A stretch of 64,000 nt of DNA from Isoptericola halotolerans (GCF_013149785.1 NZ_JABEZU010000004.1:395930-459929); one strand, 5' to 3'; shown: positions 27,682-38,002, counted from the first letter of the stretch. The notes: generated by a model from the letters alone, not told the origin. Program-made: numbers and translations.

Positions 27682-29796
27682 TCAGGCGGGGGTGTTGCGC
27701 ACGACCAGGATGCAGGTGTCGTCCTCGGTACTGCCGTCCGCGCAGACCTCCACGATCGCGTCCCGCACCCCCGTGGCGTCCATCCCCGGCGTGATCTCCC
27801 CGGCACAGGTGCGCAGGTCGGCGAGCTGGGCGCGCAGCGACCGGTCACGGCGCTCCACGAGACCGTCCGTGAAGAGCACGAGCGACTCGCCGGGACACAG
27901 GACCGTCTCGGCCACGGGCACCGTGTCGTCGAGGTTCGAGACGCCGACGGGTGTCGTGAGCGCCCCGTCGAGGAGCTCCACGGTGCGGTCGGCCCGCAGG
28001 AGCAGCGGCGGTGGGTGACCGGCTCTCGTGTACGTGACCCGGCGGGAGCCCTCGTCGTCCGGCGGGTCGACGAGCGCGAACACGCAGGTCGCCATCCCGG
28101 CCATGCCCAGACCCTGCACGAGCTCGTCCATGGTCGCGACGACCTCGGCGGGTGACCGGCCGGACCACGCCTCGGACCGGATCACCGAACGGAGCTGGCC
28201 CATGGACGCCGCGGCGCGGATGTCGTGCCCGACGACGTCGCCCACCGAGACCGCGACCTGCCCGCTGGGCAGCGGGACGACGTCGTACCAGTCGCCGCCG
28301 ACGTCGGCACCCGCCGACGCCGCCTCGTAGAGCGCGGCGCAGTCGAGGCCCGGTGCCTCGACGATCTCGGGCAGCATGCTGCGCTGGAGCGTGACCGCGG
28401 CGTCGTGCTCGCGCCGGTAGAGACGGGCGTTGTCCAGGGCCAGCCCGGACCGGGCCCCGAGGGCGACGATGTCGCGCACGTCGTCCTGCGGGAAGGCGTC
28501 GACGTCGTCGCTGCTGACGACGACCAGCACGCCGATGACACGGTCGCGGCCGCGCAGCGGGACGACGATCGCCGAGCCCAGGCCGAGCCGCTCCAGCGCG
28601 GCGAGCTCCTCGGGGCTGGTGCGCCGCGGCAGGCTCTCGACGTCCACCGGGAACGGGGCGGGGAGGGTGTTCGGGCCGTCGGCGCCCAGCACACGCTGGA
28701 TGGCCCCGGACTCGAAGGCCCACCGCTGCGACCGTTCGAGCAGCGCGACGTCCGCGGACCGTGCCGCGTCCCGGGCCGCGACGTGCACGAGCCGAGGACG
28801 GTTGTGGTCGTCGACCACGACGACGGCGCACCAGGAGCCGAAGTGCGGCGCCACCAGGTCGGGCAGCAGGGCGGCACCCGCCTCCTCGTCGAAGAGGCTC
28901 ACGAGCGCCTGGGTGATGTTGGCCAGCAGCGCCAGCCGCTCGTTCTGCCGGTGCACGGCGTCCAGCTCGAGCAGCTGGCGACGGTCGTCGTGCACCCGGT
29001 CGGTCACGTCCGTCTGGATCCCGACGTGGTGGGTGACCAGGCCGTCCTCGTCCAGCACCGGGGAGACGACGACCTGGTTCCAGAACGGGGTGCCGTCCTT
29101 GCGGTAGTTCAGCAGGGTCTCGCCGACGGCGTCACCCGCCTCCAGGGCGGCACGGATGCGGCCGACGGCTGCGGGATCGGTGCCGGCGCCCTGGAGGAAC
29201 CGGCAGTTGCGCCCGACGACCTCGTCGGCGGTGTAGCCGGTCGCCAGGGTGAAGGCCGGGTTGACCCAGACGAGCGGGTCGTCCGGCAGGGACGGGTCCG
29301 AGATCGTGAAGCTCAGGTGGCTCGCGACGGCGGCCCGCATCTGCAGCCCGTCGGGCGGGGCGCTCGGCGACGCCGACTCCTGCAGCCCCGAGGTGGGCAG
29401 GATCACGAGGAGGGCACGGTCGACGAGATGCTCCGGCGCGCCGGCGAGGGGCAGACCCACCGCCCAGGAGACGCTGTCGTCACCGCGCCGGGTCGAACGG
29501 AGCGCGAGGCCGTGCCCGTGGCGCAGCGACGCCAGGATCGCCGGGGCCGGCGAGGTGGCGACGGTGGTCGCCGGGGTGATGCCGGCGGCGGTGCACCAGG
29601 AGGCGAAGGAGACCGGCAGGCCCAGACCCCTGGCCATCCGCACGGCGACCGGGTTGGCGTCCACCACTCGTTCGGTGGCCGTGTCGAGGAGCAGCACGGC
29701 CCCGCCGCTGGCGACCTCGACGGGGTCGGCGACGCCGGGCAACAGCCCTTCTGCGTCCAGGAGCGTGTCGGGGGTCGCCGAGCGTCGGTCGTCCAT
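27682..29796 (-). CDS. LOV-GAF-PP2C blue-light-responsive phosphatase (SpoIIE type)
   Basis: 704 residues. An N-terminal PAS-like region (about 25-135) is followed by a true LOV domain (about 160-267). The flavin motif GRNCRFLQ has the photo-adduct Cys at 198; Asn230, Asn240 and Gln261 match the FMN contacts (LLNYRKDGTPFWN, GIQTDVTDR). A GAF domain (about 285-450) and a PP2C/SpoIIE phosphatase (about 470-704) follow. The phosphatase has GADVGGDWYD, VSVGDVVGHD, LFTDGLVERRD and EDDTCILVV, keeping the metal-binding aspartates. The combination predicts light-controlled dephosphorylation of an anti-sigma-factor antagonist. No STAS or anti-sigma gene is next to it, so the partner is unknown. Confidence 0.9.
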   Translation of the reverse strand: MDDRRSATPDTLLDAEGLLPGVADPVEVASGGAVLLLDTATERVVDANPVAVRMARGLGLPVSFASWCTAAGITPATTVATSPAPAILASLRHGHGLALRSTRRGDDSVSWAVGLPLAGAPEHLVDRALLVILPTSGLQESASPSAPPDGLQMRAAVASHLSFTISDPSLPDDPLVWVNPAFTLATGYTADEVVGRNCRFLQGAGTDPAAVGRIRAALEAGDAVGETLLNYRKDGTPFWNQVVVSPVLDEDGLVTHHVGIQTDVTDRVHDDRRQLLELDAVHRQNERLALLANITQALVSLFDEEAGAALLPDLVAPHFGSWCAVVVVDDHNRPRLVHVAARDAARSADVALLERSQRWAFESGAIQRVLGADGPNTLPAPFPVDVESLPRRTSPEELAALERLGLGSAIVVPLRGRDRVIGVLVVVSSDDVDAFPQDDVRDIVALGARSGLALDNARLYRREHDAAVTLQRSMLPEIVEAPGLDCAALYEAASAGADVGGDWYDVVPLPSGQVAVSVGDVVGHDIRAAASMGQLRSVIRSEAWSGRSPAEVVATMDELVQGLGMAGMATCVFALVDPPDDEGSRRVTYTRAGHPPPLLLRADRTVELLDGALTTPVGVSNLDDTVPVAETVLCPGESLVLFTDGLVERRDRSLRAQLADLRTCAGEITPGMDATGVRDAIVEVCADGSTEDDTCILVVRNTPA

Positions 29797-29913
29797 GTCG
29801 CCATCCCTCGCCCCGGTCCTGGCCGACGAAGCGGCACCCTCCTGTAGGTACTCATCATCCGGAGCGCGGACGCGCCTGTCCAGCGCGTGAACTGTGTGGT
29901 ACCGCGCGGTGCC

Positions 29914-31242
29914 TCAGGATCGGGCGACGTCGGTCGGGCTGACCTCGGCCGGCGACCTCGCGCCACGGAACCCCATGAGCGCCGCCACCGCCAGGTAGGC
30001 CAGCGCCAGCAGCACGAAGAGCTCGCGCGACCAGCCGTCGTCGGGCACCGCGAACGCCGCGAGGACGGCTGCACCCACGAACGCCGCGTTGTACAGCACG
30101 TCGTAGAACGCGAAGGCGCGGCCGCGGTAGTCGTCGTGCGTGTCGCGCTGCACGATCGTGTCGACGGCGATCTTGGCGCTCTGCGCGGCCAGGCCCAGCA
30201 GGCCCGCCCCCACCAGGATCACCGTCCGTGAGGGCGTGGTGGCCAGCAGGAGCTGCGACGCCGCGGCGAGCAGCAGCATCCACACGATCCATCCCTGCGG
30301 GCCCGTGCGCCGTGACAGCACCGGGGTGATGACGACGGCGCCGGCACCGCCGATCCCGGTCATGGCGATGACCAGGGCGAAGTTCGCCAGGCCCGCCGAG
30401 GTGTCGCCCGGTTCGGCCAGCAGGTTCCGCGAGATGAGGATGGCGGCGATGAACACGACGCCGTACAGGAACCGGTGCGCCGCCATCACGAGCAGGCCCT
30501 GCCCCGGTGTCCGGCGAGCGACCAGGTACCGGGCGCCGTCCGTCAGGCCACGCGCCACGGCCACGACCTCGGCGCCGAGCCTCCCGCGGACCGGGTGCTC
30601 GGGACCGAGCTGGTCGCGCCCGAGGCGCAGCGCGAGCAGGGCCGCGACCCCGAAGACCACCGCCGCGCACACGAGCGCGGCGGCGTCGTGCATCCGGCCC
30701 GGAGGAAGTCCGAGACCGAGGAGGAACCCGACGCCACCGCCCAGGAAGAGCGCCCCCGCGCCCAGCGTCGGGGTCAGCGAGTTGGCCGTGAGCAGCAGCG
30801 GACCGTCCACGACGCGCGGCAGACCGGCGCTGAGAGCCGCCAGCAGGAAGCGGTTCACGCTCAGGGCCACCAACCCCAGCACGACGATCCAGACCTCGCC
30901 CGCACCGGCAAGACCGCCCGTGAGCATGATCGTCGCCATCGCGCCCGCCACGACGACGCGGACCGCGTTGCCCACGGCGAGCACCTGGCGACGGCGCCAC
31001 CGGTCCAGCAGCACCCCGGCGAACGGGCCGACCAGGGTGAACGGCGCCAGCATGACGGCGAAGGCACCCGCGACGCCCGCCGCGGTCCCGGCGCGCTCGG
31101 GGGAGAAGAACAGCAGGGAGGCCAGCCCGACCTGGAACATGCCGTCACCGGCCTGGGACACCAGGCGGACGGCGAACAGCCGCCGGAAACCCGGCAGCCG
31201 CAGCAGGGCGACCAGGTCCCGCCCGGTCTCGGTGATGGCTCC
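29914..31242 (-). CDS. MFS transporter
   Basis: 442 residues (from the GTG at 31242, GAAAGG nine bases upstream; a GTG 11 codons earlier is also possible). It has about 12 TM helices and the EntS/MefA-like N-terminus LPGFRRLFAVRLVSQAGDGMFQVGLASLLFF, with motif A in VGPFAGVLLDRWRRRQVL. Motif A-like sequence recurs after TM8 (VLSRRTGPQGWIVW). The substrate cannot be told. It lies downstream of the ino1 terminator and is probably transcribed separately. Confidence 0.85.
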   Translation of the reverse strand, partial: GAITETGRDLVALLRLPGFRRLFAVRLVSQAGDGMFQVGLASLLFFSPERAGTAAGVAGAFAVMLAPFTLVGPFAGVLLDRWRRRQVLAVGNAVRVVVAGAMATIMLTGGLAGAGEVWIVVLGLVALSVNRFLLAALSAGLPRVVDGPLLLTANSLTPTLGAGALFLGGGVGFLLGLGLPPGRMHDAAALVCAAVVFGVAALLALRLGRDQLGPEHPVRGRLGAEVVAVARGLTDGARYLVARRTPGQGLLVMAAHRFLYGVVFIAAILISRNLLAEPGDTSAGLANFALVIAMTGIGGAGAVVITPVLSRRTGPQGWIVWMLLLAAASQLLLATTPSRTVILVGAGLLGLAAQSAKIAVDTIVQRDTHDDYRGRAFAFYDVLYNAAFVGAAVLAAFAVPDDGWSRELFVLLALAYLAVAALMGFRGARSPAEVSPTDVARS

Positions 31243-31300
31243 CACAGCGGCCAGCCTTTCACGTCGGAAGGGCACCGCCGTCGGGCAGGCCGGGACGCAG

Positions 31301-31335
31301 CGTGCCCGACGGCGGATGTTCCGCCGTCGGGCACG
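31301..31335. terminator. Terminator hairpin downstream of ino1
   Basis: CGTGCCCGACGGCGGA (31301-31316) and its exact complement (31320-31335) form a 16-bp stem with a three-base loop between the ino1 stop and the start of the MFS gene on the same strand. Confidence 0.75.
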
Positions 31336-31353
31336 GGTGCGGTGCGAGGCGCT

Positions 31354-31477
31354 CGCTCCAGGTCAGCGCTCCGGACTATCGCTCCAGCTGTCTGGTCGCG
31401 CTGCCCTTGCGCTCCGCTTCGGGCGAGTGCCTCGTTCCTCGGCCCTCACCCTTCGCTGCGCTCCAGGTCAGCGCTCC
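31354..31477. repeat. Two 19-bp direct repeats at the ino1 3' end
   Basis: CGCTCCAGGTCAGCGCTCC occurs at 31354-31372 and again at 31459-31477, the second copy overlapping the last codons of ino1. The DNA between them is rich in GCTCC/GCTTCGG-like short motifs. It looks like a small repeat expansion; function unknown. Confidence 0.5.
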
Positions 31478-32559
31478 ACGTCACCGCGGATGAAGGCCTC
31501 CAGGTGGCGGCGGCCCTCGGAGTCCTCCATCTGCACGGGCGGGGACTTCATGAAGTACGTCGAGGCCGACAGGATCGGTCCGCCGGTGCCGCGGTCCTTG
31601 GCGATCTTCGCGGCACGGATGGCGTCGATGATGATGCCGGCCGAGTTGGGGGAGTCCCACACCTCGAGCTTGTACTCCATGTTCAGCGGGGCACCGCCGA
31701 ACGCGCGACCCTCGAGGCGCACGTACGCCCACTTGCGGTCGTCGAGCCAGGCGACGTAGTCCGACGGACCGATGTGGACGTTGCGGTCCTCCGTCTTGCC
31801 GGCGAGCGCGCCCGTCAGGTTCGAGGTGACGGCCTGCGTCTTGGAGACCTTCTTCGACTCGAGGCGGTCGCGCTGCAGCATGTTCTTGAAGTCCATGTTG
31901 CCGCCGACGTTGAGCTGGTACGTGCGGTCCAGCACCACGCCGCGGTCCTCGAACAGCTTGGCGAGCACGCGGTGCGTGATGGTCGCGCCGACCTGCGACT
32001 TGATGTCGTCGCCGACGATCGGCACACCGGCGTCCTCGAACTTCTTCGCCCACTCGGGGTCGGAGGCGATGAACACGGGCAGCGCGTTGACGAAGGCGAC
32101 GCCCGCGTCGATGGCGCACTGCGCGTAGAACTTGTCGGCCTCCTCGGAACCCACCGGCAGGTAGGACACCAGGACGTCGACCTTCGCGTCCTTCAGCGTC
32201 TGCACGACGTCGACGGCCTCGCGGTCGGACTCGTCGATGGTCGCGGCGTAGTAGTCGCCGAGGCCGTCGAGGGTCGGGCCGCGCTGGACCATGACGCCCG
32301 TGGGCGGAACGTCCGCGATCTTGATGGTGTTGTTCTCCGAGGCGAGGATCGCCTCGGCCAGGTCGAAGCCGACCTTCTTCGCGTCGACGTCGAACGCCGC
32401 CACGAACTCGAGGTCGCTCACGTGGTAGTCGCCGAACTGCACGTGCATGAGACCCGGGACGGTGTCTGACGGGTCGGCGTCGCGGTAGTAGTGCACACCC
32501 TGGACCAGGGACGATGCACAGTTTCCGACGCCGACGATGGCAACGCGGACGGAGGTCAT
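31468..32559 (-). CDS. ino1: Inositol-3-phosphate synthase
   Basis: NAD-dependent conversion of glucose-6-phosphate to myo-inositol-1-phosphate, the first step toward phosphatidylinositol and mycothiol. 363 residues, the actinobacterial length. Visible motifs are [16 protein letters not shown] at the N-terminus (NAD binding), [15 protein letters not shown], the [16 protein letters not shown] active-site region with Lys, and [12 protein letters not shown]. The ATG at 32559 overlaps the padR stop (ATGA), so ino1 is translationally coupled to padR, the same pair as Rv0046c-Rv0047c. Confidence 0.96.
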   Translation of the reverse strand: MTSVRVAIVGVGNCASSLVQGVHYYRDADPSDTVPGLMHVQFGDYHVSDLEFVAAFDVDAKKVGFDLAEAILASENNTIKIADVPPTGVMVQRGPTLDGLGDYYAATIDESDREAVDVVQTLKDAKVDVLVSYLPVGSEEADKFYAQCAIDAGVAFVNALPVFIASDPEWAKKFEDAGVPIVGDDIKSQVGATITHRVLAKLFEDRGVVLDRTYQLNVGGNMDFKNMLQRDRLESKKVSKTQAVTSNLTGALAGKTEDRNVHIGPSDYVAWLDDRKWAYVRLEGRAFGGAPLNMEYKLEVWDSPNSAGIIIDAIRAAKIAKDRGTGGPILSASTYFMKSPPVQMEDSEGRRHLEAFIRGDVER

Positions 32560-33233
32560 CCTCGCTCCTTGTTTCTCGGGGTCGGGACGTCGTGCGTCCC
32601 GACGGTCTTGTCGCGGCTGCTCGCGCGGTCGCGCTCGGTCATGATGAGCCCGTCGAGCCAGCGCACCTCGCGCTCGACCTGCTCCAACCCGTGCCGTTGC
32701 AGCTCGAGCGTGTACTCGTCGAGCCTCTCTCGGGTACGGGCTGCGGACTCCCGGACCGCCTCCAAGCGCTCGGTCAGCCGGGTGCGCCGGCCCTCGAGGA
32801 TGCGGAGGCGGGTCTCGGCGTCCGTCTGCGCGAACAGCGCGAACCGGACGTCGAAGCTCTCGTCCTCCCAGGCCGCGGGACCCGAGGAGGCGAGAGTGGT
32901 CTGGAGGTGCTCCTTGCCGTCGGCAGTGAGCCGGTACACGATACGCCCGCGGCGCCCGGTCAGCGGCTTGCTGCCCGACGCCGGACGTCCGGTCGTCGTG
33001 GACGTGCCGGCGCGGGGGCCGGTCCGGACGGCGGTGGTCGGGTCGGGTTCGACGATCTCGATGAGACCCCTGGTCACCAGCGACTTCAGCGCCGGGTAGA
33101 GAGTGCCGTACGAGAAGGCCCGGAACGACCCGAGGAGCAGGTTGAGCCGCTTGCGCAGCTCGTAGCCGTGCAGCGGCGCGGCGCTGAGCAGGCCGAGGAT
33201 GGCCGTCTCGAGGACGTTCGAGCGACTACGCAC
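32556..33233 (-). CDS. PadR-family transcriptional regulator
   Basis: 225 residues from a GTG at 33233 with GGAGG upstream. The winged-helix domain is [24 protein letters not shown], then [25 protein letters not shown]. It has the family's basic wing ([17 protein letters not shown]) after a 30-residue variable insert rich in Thr/Gly/Ser, and a long coiled C-terminal helix bundle. It is coupled to ino1. A perfect TGTATCGA-type palindrome at 33297-33313, 64 bp upstream of the start, fits PadR autoregulation of the padR-ino1 operon. Confidence 0.9.
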   Translation of the reverse strand: MRSRSNVLETAILGLLSAAPLHGYELRKRLNLLLGSFRAFSYGTLYPALKSLVTRGLIEIVEPDPTTAVRTGPRAGTSTTTGRPASGSKPLTGRRGRIVYRLTADGKEHLQTTLASSGPAAWEDESFDVRFALFAQTDAETRLRILEGRRTRLTERLEAVRESAARTRERLDEYTLELQRHGLEQVEREVRWLDGLIMTERDRASSRDKTVGTHDVPTPRNKERG

Positions 33234-33296
33234 CCTGCTGTCCTCCTCCGCGTCGGGCTGCCCGGCAGGATCCGTCACCCGATCCTGTGGACTCGT

Positions 33297-33313
33297 TGTA
33301 TCGAGTCGATACA
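33297..33313. promoter_or_regulatory. PadR operator candidate of the padR-ino1 operon
   Basis: TGTATCGAGTCGATACA is a perfect palindrome with eight-base arms and one central base. It contains the TGTAT/ATACA half-sites typical for PadR regulators and lies in the padR promoter region. Confidence 0.6.
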
Positions 33314-33556
33314 TCGTGAGGATAGGACGCATCACGCGACGAAGCCAACGGGACACACCTGTCCACCGTCGGGCGCCGAGATGTGAAGGCCTCGTGGAGC
33401 ACGCCGTGGGGCCGTGGGGACGGTCGGCGTGGAACCGCGTCAGACCCGCCCGGTCTGGACATCCGCTCGGGTGGATCCCCTAGTGTTTCCTGTGGTCACT
33501 CGTGCCCGTTGGGGGCGGGACGGCTCCGAGGACCTCCGCGATCGAAAGGCAGGGAC

Positions 33557-36085
33557 GTGGCGAGCAAGCGCAGGCGTCGCTTCTGGAACTACCCACGCCG
33601 TGGCAAGAACGTCGTGCAGCGCTGGCTGCCGTCGTGGCGTGTCGTCGTGGGCTGCATGCTCGGTGGCATCGCCCTCGGTGCGGGCCTCTTCTTCGCCGCG
33701 TGGACGTCCACGGAGATCCCGGACAACCTCGACGACGTCGAGAACCAGGCCACCACGGTCTACTACGGCAACGGCAACGAGGTCGGCTCGTACTCCACGA
33801 TCAAGCGGGAGCTCGTCGACTACGACACCCTGCCCGCCTACGTGGGGGACGCCGTCGTCGCCTCCGAGGACGCCACCTTCTGGACCAACGGAGGCGTCGA
33901 CTTCCGTGGCATCGCCCGTGCGGCGATGAACAACGTGACCGGGTCCGGCGGCCGGCAGGGCGCCTCCACCCTCACCCAGCAGTACGTCGAGCAGTACTAC
34001 CTCGGCCGGACGCAGGACTACCTGGGCAAGGCCAAGGAAGCGATCATCGCGCTGAAGATCGCCCGTGACCAGTCCAAGGAGCTGGTGCTGGAGCGGTACC
34101 TCAACACCATCTACTTCGGGCGAGGGGCGTACGGCGTCCAGGCCGCCGCGCAGGCGTACTTCGAGAAGGACGCCGCCGACCTCACCTACTCCGAGGCGGC
34201 GATGCTGTCCGGCATCATCCCCTCGCCGGTCAACTACGACCCCTCCGTGCAGCTCGAGGTCGCGCAGAAGCGGTGGCAGCGCAGCATCAACCGCATGGCC
34301 GACCAGGGGTACATCACCGAGGAGGAGCGGCAGTCGGCCGAGTTCCCGGAGTTCGTGGAGAAGCAGGAGAACACCAACAGCCTCGGTGGCCAGAAGGGCT
34401 ACGTCATGGCCGCGGTGAAGACCGAGCTGCTCAAGAACGGCCTGACCGAGGAGGAGTTGGAGACCAAGGGCCTGCAGATCTACACCACGATCAAGCCCAA
34501 GCTGCAGCGCGAGGCCGCTGACATCGTCAAGAACATGCCCGACGACGCCAGCAAGAAGGTGCGACCCTCCATCGTCTCCATCGACCCGTCCAACGGCGAC
34601 ATCGTCGCGCTGTACGGCGGGAAGAACTACATCAAGCAGTCGCTGAACACCGCGACGCAGGACACCGTGCAGGGCGGTTCGACGTTCAAGCCGTTCACGC
34701 TCATCGGGGCCCTCGAGGAGGGCTACGACCTCACCACGACGTTCGACGGGAACTCGCCGAAGGTGTTCCCCGGTGCCGACAACGGCAACGACTGGACGGT
34801 CAACAACTTCGGCGGCCAGAGCCTCGGCAGCAGCATCGACCTGGTCACCGCGACCGCCAACTCGGTGAACACCGCCTACGCCGAGCTCAACATGGAGGTC
34901 GGTCCGCAGAAGACGGTGGAGGTGGCGCACCGCCTCGGCATCCGCGAGTCGACCGACCTCCTGTCCAACAACGGCAACGTGCTCGGGACCGACTCCGTGT
35001 ACCCCGTCGATCTCGCCTCGGCCTACGCGACCATCGCGGCCGAGGGCATGTACATCGAGCCGCACGTCGTGGATCGGGTGGAGCACCGCGACGGCACCGT
35101 GCGCTGGGAGCCCGACACGGTGGCCGAGAAGCGGTTCGAGCGGGACACGATGGCGGCCGCCACGTACGCGATGACCCAGGTCGTCGAGCAGGGTTCCGGC
35201 CGCGCCGCCCTGGACCTCACCGGGCCCGACGGCACCCGCCGTCCCGTGGCGGGCAAGACCGGTACCGCGAACGACAACGAGACGGCATGGTTCGCCGGGT
35301 ACACCCCGCAGCTCGCCACCATCGTCAACGTGCGCCAGTACAAGAACGTCGACGTCGAGGAGGGCATCCTCGGCGGGAAGGAGCCGATCGACACGTTCGG
35401 CGGCTATCCCGAGATCACCGGTAGCACGTGGCCGGCTGCGGCGTGGACGGAGTTCATGCAGGTGGCGCTCGAGGGCGAGGAGATCGAGGAGTTCCCGACC
35501 TACACGCCGCCGACGCCCTCGTACTCGCCCTCCCCGACGCCGTCGGAGACGGAGGAGGAAGAGGTCGAGTGGGTCGAGCTGCCGGGCAACCTCGTCGGGA
35601 TGAACGTCTCGCAGGCGACGAACCTGCTCGAGGGGCTGGACCTGCGGGTCGCCACCGAGGCCGTCAACGACGAGGCGTCGAAGGGCACCGTCCTGGAGGT
35701 CCGTAACGGCGGCGGGCGCGTCCCGGTCGGGTCCACGATCACCCTGGTGGTCTCCACCGGGAGGTCCGACGAGCCGCAGCAGGTCGCCGTCCCGAACGTC
35801 ACCGGGCAGGCGCGGACCGCCGCGGAGCAGCAGCTCCGACGGGTCGGGCTGTCGTCGTCCACCACCGAGGAGTACAGCGACCGACCGGTCGGTGAGGTGC
35901 TGCGGACCGAGCCCGGCGCCGGTGCGGAGGTGGAGCCCGGTGCGACGGTGACGATCGTCGTCTCGCGGGGCCCGGAGCAGCAAGAGCCTCCCGAGCAGCC
36001 TGATCCCGGCCCGCCGGACGACGACGGCCCGGGCGACGGTCCCGGGAACGGTGGCGGTGGCGGTGGCGGCGAGGACGACGGGTGA
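33557..36085 (+). CDS. Class A penicillin-binding protein with two PASTA domains (PonA1-like)
   Basis: 842-residue bifunctional peptidoglycan synthase, starting at a GTG at 33557. A basic cytosolic N-terminus and one TM (about 30-50, VVGCMLGGIALGAGLFFAAW) precede the transglycosylase domain with VASEDATFW, GASTLTQQYVEQYYL and YFGRGAYGVQAAAQ. The transpeptidase has the catalytic GGSTFKPF (SxxK), SVNTAY (SxN) and GKTGTAN (KTG). After a Thr/Pro linker come two PASTA repeats (about 695-765 and 770-830) and a Gly/Asp/Pro-rich tail. It occupies the position of ponA1 in mycobacteria and is followed by the rpsF operon. Confidence 0.94.
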   Translation: MASKRRRRFWNYPRRGKNVVQRWLPSWRVVVGCMLGGIALGAGLFFAAWTSTEIPDNLDDVENQATTVYYGNGNEVGSYSTIKRELVDYDTLPAYVGDAVVASEDATFWTNGGVDFRGIARAAMNNVTGSGGRQGASTLTQQYVEQYYLGRTQDYLGKAKEAIIALKIARDQSKELVLERYLNTIYFGRGAYGVQAAAQAYFEKDAADLTYSEAAMLSGIIPSPVNYDPSVQLEVAQKRWQRSINRMADQGYITEEERQSAEFPEFVEKQENTNSLGGQKGYVMAAVKTELLKNGLTEEELETKGLQIYTTIKPKLQREAADIVKNMPDDASKKVRPSIVSIDPSNGDIVALYGGKNYIKQSLNTATQDTVQGGSTFKPFTLIGALEEGYDLTTTFDGNSPKVFPGADNGNDWTVNNFGGQSLGSSIDLVTATANSVNTAYAELNMEVGPQKTVEVAHRLGIRESTDLLSNNGNVLGTDSVYPVDLASAYATIAAEGMYIEPHVVDRVEHRDGTVRWEPDTVAEKRFERDTMAAATYAMTQVVEQGSGRAALDLTGPDGTRRPVAGKTGTANDNETAWFAGYTPQLATIVNVRQYKNVDVEEGILGGKEPIDTFGGYPEITGSTWPAAAWTEFMQVALEGEEIEEFPTYTPPTPSYSPSPTPSETEEEEVEWVELPGNLVGMNVSQATNLLEGLDLRVATEAVNDEASKGTVLEVRNGGGRVPVGSTITLVVSTGRSDEPQQVAVPNVTGQARTAAEQQLRRVGLSSSTTEEYSDRPVGEVLRTEPGAGAEVEPGATVTIVVSRGPEQQEPPEQPDPGPPDDDGPGDGPGNGGGGGGGEDDG

Positions 36086-36250
36086 CCGACGCCACCTGAC
36101 GGGCTCGCCGGCCTGACTTCCTGCCAGGGTGCCGGGAACGGTAGTCTGGTGGACTGGCCGTGCCTTCGATGGGCGCGGCCGACGCACGCAAGAACCCTCC
36201 TGCCACGGACAGACCGTGGCCGTCGAGACCAGAGGAGGTGGGTTGAACAC

Positions 36251-36541
36251 ATGCGTCAGTACGAACTGATGGTGATCCTGGACCCGGAGGTCGAGGAGCG
36301 CACCGTGGCCCCGTCGCTCGAGAAGCTGCTCACGGTCGTCAAGACCGAGGGCGGCACCGTCGACAACGTGGACATCTGGGGCCGTCGCCGTATGGCTTAC
36401 GAGATCAACAAGCGGGCCGAGGGCATCTACGCCGTCGTGGACTTCACGTCGACGCCGGCCACCGCGAAGGAGCTGGACCGTCAGCTCGGCCTGAACGAGG
36501 CCGTGCTGCGTACGAAGATCCTGCGCCCCAGCGCTCGCTGA
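36251..36541 (+). CDS. rpsF: 30S ribosomal protein S6
   Basis: 96-residue S6 ([18 protein letters not shown] at the N-terminus, [23 protein letters not shown] in the middle), complete and of normal length. AGGAGGTGGG precedes the ATG. It is the first gene of the rpsF-ssb-rpsR-rplI operon, which links translation and replication genes in most bacteria. Confidence 0.96.
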   Translation: MRQYELMVILDPEVEERTVAPSLEKLLTVVKTEGGTVDNVDIWGRRRMAYEINKRAEGIYAVVDFTSTPATAKELDRQLGLNEAVLRTKILRPSAR

Positions 36542-36658
36542 GTCTGCTGAACCGAAACACTCCCGGTCCCGTGCGTCCTCCCTGTGGGAGGCTCGTGGTG
36601 GGATCATCCCTGGACATCGAGGACAGCCGAATCTCGCGGACGAACGAAGGAGCTTGGC

Positions 36659-37219
36659 ATGGCTGGTGAGACCGTCATCACGGTTGTTGGAAACCTGACT
36701 GCGGACCCGGAGCTGCGCTTCACCCCGTCGGGTGCTGCCGTCGCCAACTTCACGATCGCGTCCACGCCTCGCACGTTCGACAGGCAGTCGAACGAGTGGA
36801 AGGACGGAGAGGCGCTGTTCCTGCGCTGCTCCATCTGGCGCGAGGCTGCGGAGAACGTCGCCGAGTCGCTGACGAAGGGCATGCGCGTCATCGCGCAGGG
36901 CCGTCTGACGCAGCGCTCGTACGAGACCCGCGAGGGCGAGAAGCGCACCGTCGTCGAGCTGCAGGTGGACGAGATCGGCCCGTCGTTGAGGTTCGCCTCG
37001 GCCAAGGTCACTCGTGCCCAGCGCTCCGGCGGCGGTGGCGGATTCGGTGGTGGCGGCGGGGGCTACGGCGGTAACGCCGGTGCCCCCGGTGGCCAGCCCA
37101 GCGGTGGCCAGGGTGGCGGTTTCGGTTCTTCCGGTGGCGGTCAGCAGCAGAACGACCCCTGGGCCACGGCAGGCCCGGCGTCGTCCGGCGGCGGGTTCTC
37201 CGACGAGCCCCCGTTCTGA
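36659..37219 (+). CDS. ssb: Single-stranded DNA-binding protein
   Basis: 186 residues. The OB-fold covers about residues 1-115 ([62 protein letters not shown]). A Gly/Gln-rich flexible linker follows, and the protein ends in the acidic tip FSDEPPF used to recruit partner proteins. AAGGAG lies upstream of the ATG at 36659. Confidence 0.96.
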   Translation: MAGETVITVVGNLTADPELRFTPSGAAVANFTIASTPRTFDRQSNEWKDGEALFLRCSIWREAAENVAESLTKGMRVIAQGRLTQRSYETREGEKRTVVELQVDEIGPSLRFASAKVTRAQRSGGGGGFGGGGGGYGGNAGAPGGQPSGGQGGGFGSSGGGQQQNDPWATAGPASSGGGFSDEPPF

Positions 37220-37297
37220 TCGCCGCTCAACCCCAGATCATCCCCTGTCCCGGCGGTACGTACCGGCCGGGACGATCCTGAGTAAGGAGCACTCACC

Positions 37298-37534
37298 ATG
37301 GCCAAGCCTGTGGTGCGCAAGCCCAAGAAGAAGGCCAACCCGCTCAAGGCGGCGAAGGTCGAGACGGTGGACTACAAGGACACCGCACTGCTGCGCAAGT
37401 TCATCTCCGACCGTGGCAAGATCCGCGCTCGTCGGGTCACCGGCGTCTCCGTGCAGGAGCAGCGCCAGATCGCCAAGGCCGTCAAGAATGCCCGCGAGAT
37501 GGCCCTGCTGCCGTACTCGTCGTCGGCTCGCTGA
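37298..37534 (+). CDS. rpsR: 30S ribosomal protein S18
   Basis: 78-residue S18 with the typical [18 protein letters not shown] and [23 protein letters not shown]. No zinc-binding cysteines are present, so this is the zinc-independent (C-minus) form. AAGGAG lies nine bases upstream of the ATG; it is followed by rplI after 18 bp. Confidence 0.96.
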   Translation: MAKPVVRKPKKKANPLKAAKVETVDYKDTALLRKFISDRGKIRARRVTGVSVQEQRQIAKAVKNAREMALLPYSSSAR

Positions 37535-37552
37535 CCGGAAAGGATCCAGATC

Positions 37553-38002
37553 ATGGCAAAGCTGATCCTGACCCACGAGGTCACCGGTCTCGGTGAGCCC
37601 GGGGACGTCGTCGAGGTGAAGGACGGGTACGCCCGTAACTTCCTCATCCCCCGCTCGCTGGCCACTCCGTGGACCAAGGGTGCCGAGTCGCAGGTCTCCG
37701 CGATCCGCAAGGCTCGCAAGTCCCGCGAGATCGCCACGCGTGAGGACGCGGAGGCTGCTGCAGCCTCGATCGAGGCGAAGTCGTACACCATCGAGGCGCA
37801 CGCCGGTGAGTCCGGTCGTCTCTTCGGTGCGGTCACCACCGCCGACATCGCCGCCGCGGTCTCCGCCGCCGGTGGCCCGTCGGTCGACAAGCGCAAGATC
37901 GAGATCGGCCAGCCGATCAAGTCGACCGGTGAGCACGCCGTGTCGATCCGCCTCCACCCCGAGGTGTCGGCGAAGATCGAGCTCGCGGTCGTCGCCGGCT
38001 GA
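37553..38002 (+). CDS. rplI: 50S ribosomal protein L9
   Basis: 149-residue L9. The N-terminal domain is [31 protein letters not shown]; a long helix and the C-terminal rRNA-binding domain ([30 protein letters not shown]) follow. Last gene of the operon, closed by the strong hairpin at 38020-38064. Confidence 0.96.
   Translation: MAKLILTHEVTGLGEPGDVVEVKDGYARNFLIPRSLATPWTKGAESQVSAIRKARKSREIATREDAEAAAASIEAKSYTIEAHAGESGRLFGAVTTADIAAAVSAAGGPSVDKRKIEIGQPIKSTGEHAVSIRLHPEVSAKIELAVVAG

Noticed and set aside
33440..36607. 1055-codon minus-strand ORF opposite the PBP gene
   Set aside because: Mirror frame of a GC-rich coding gene; the plus-strand frame has all PBP catalytic motifs.
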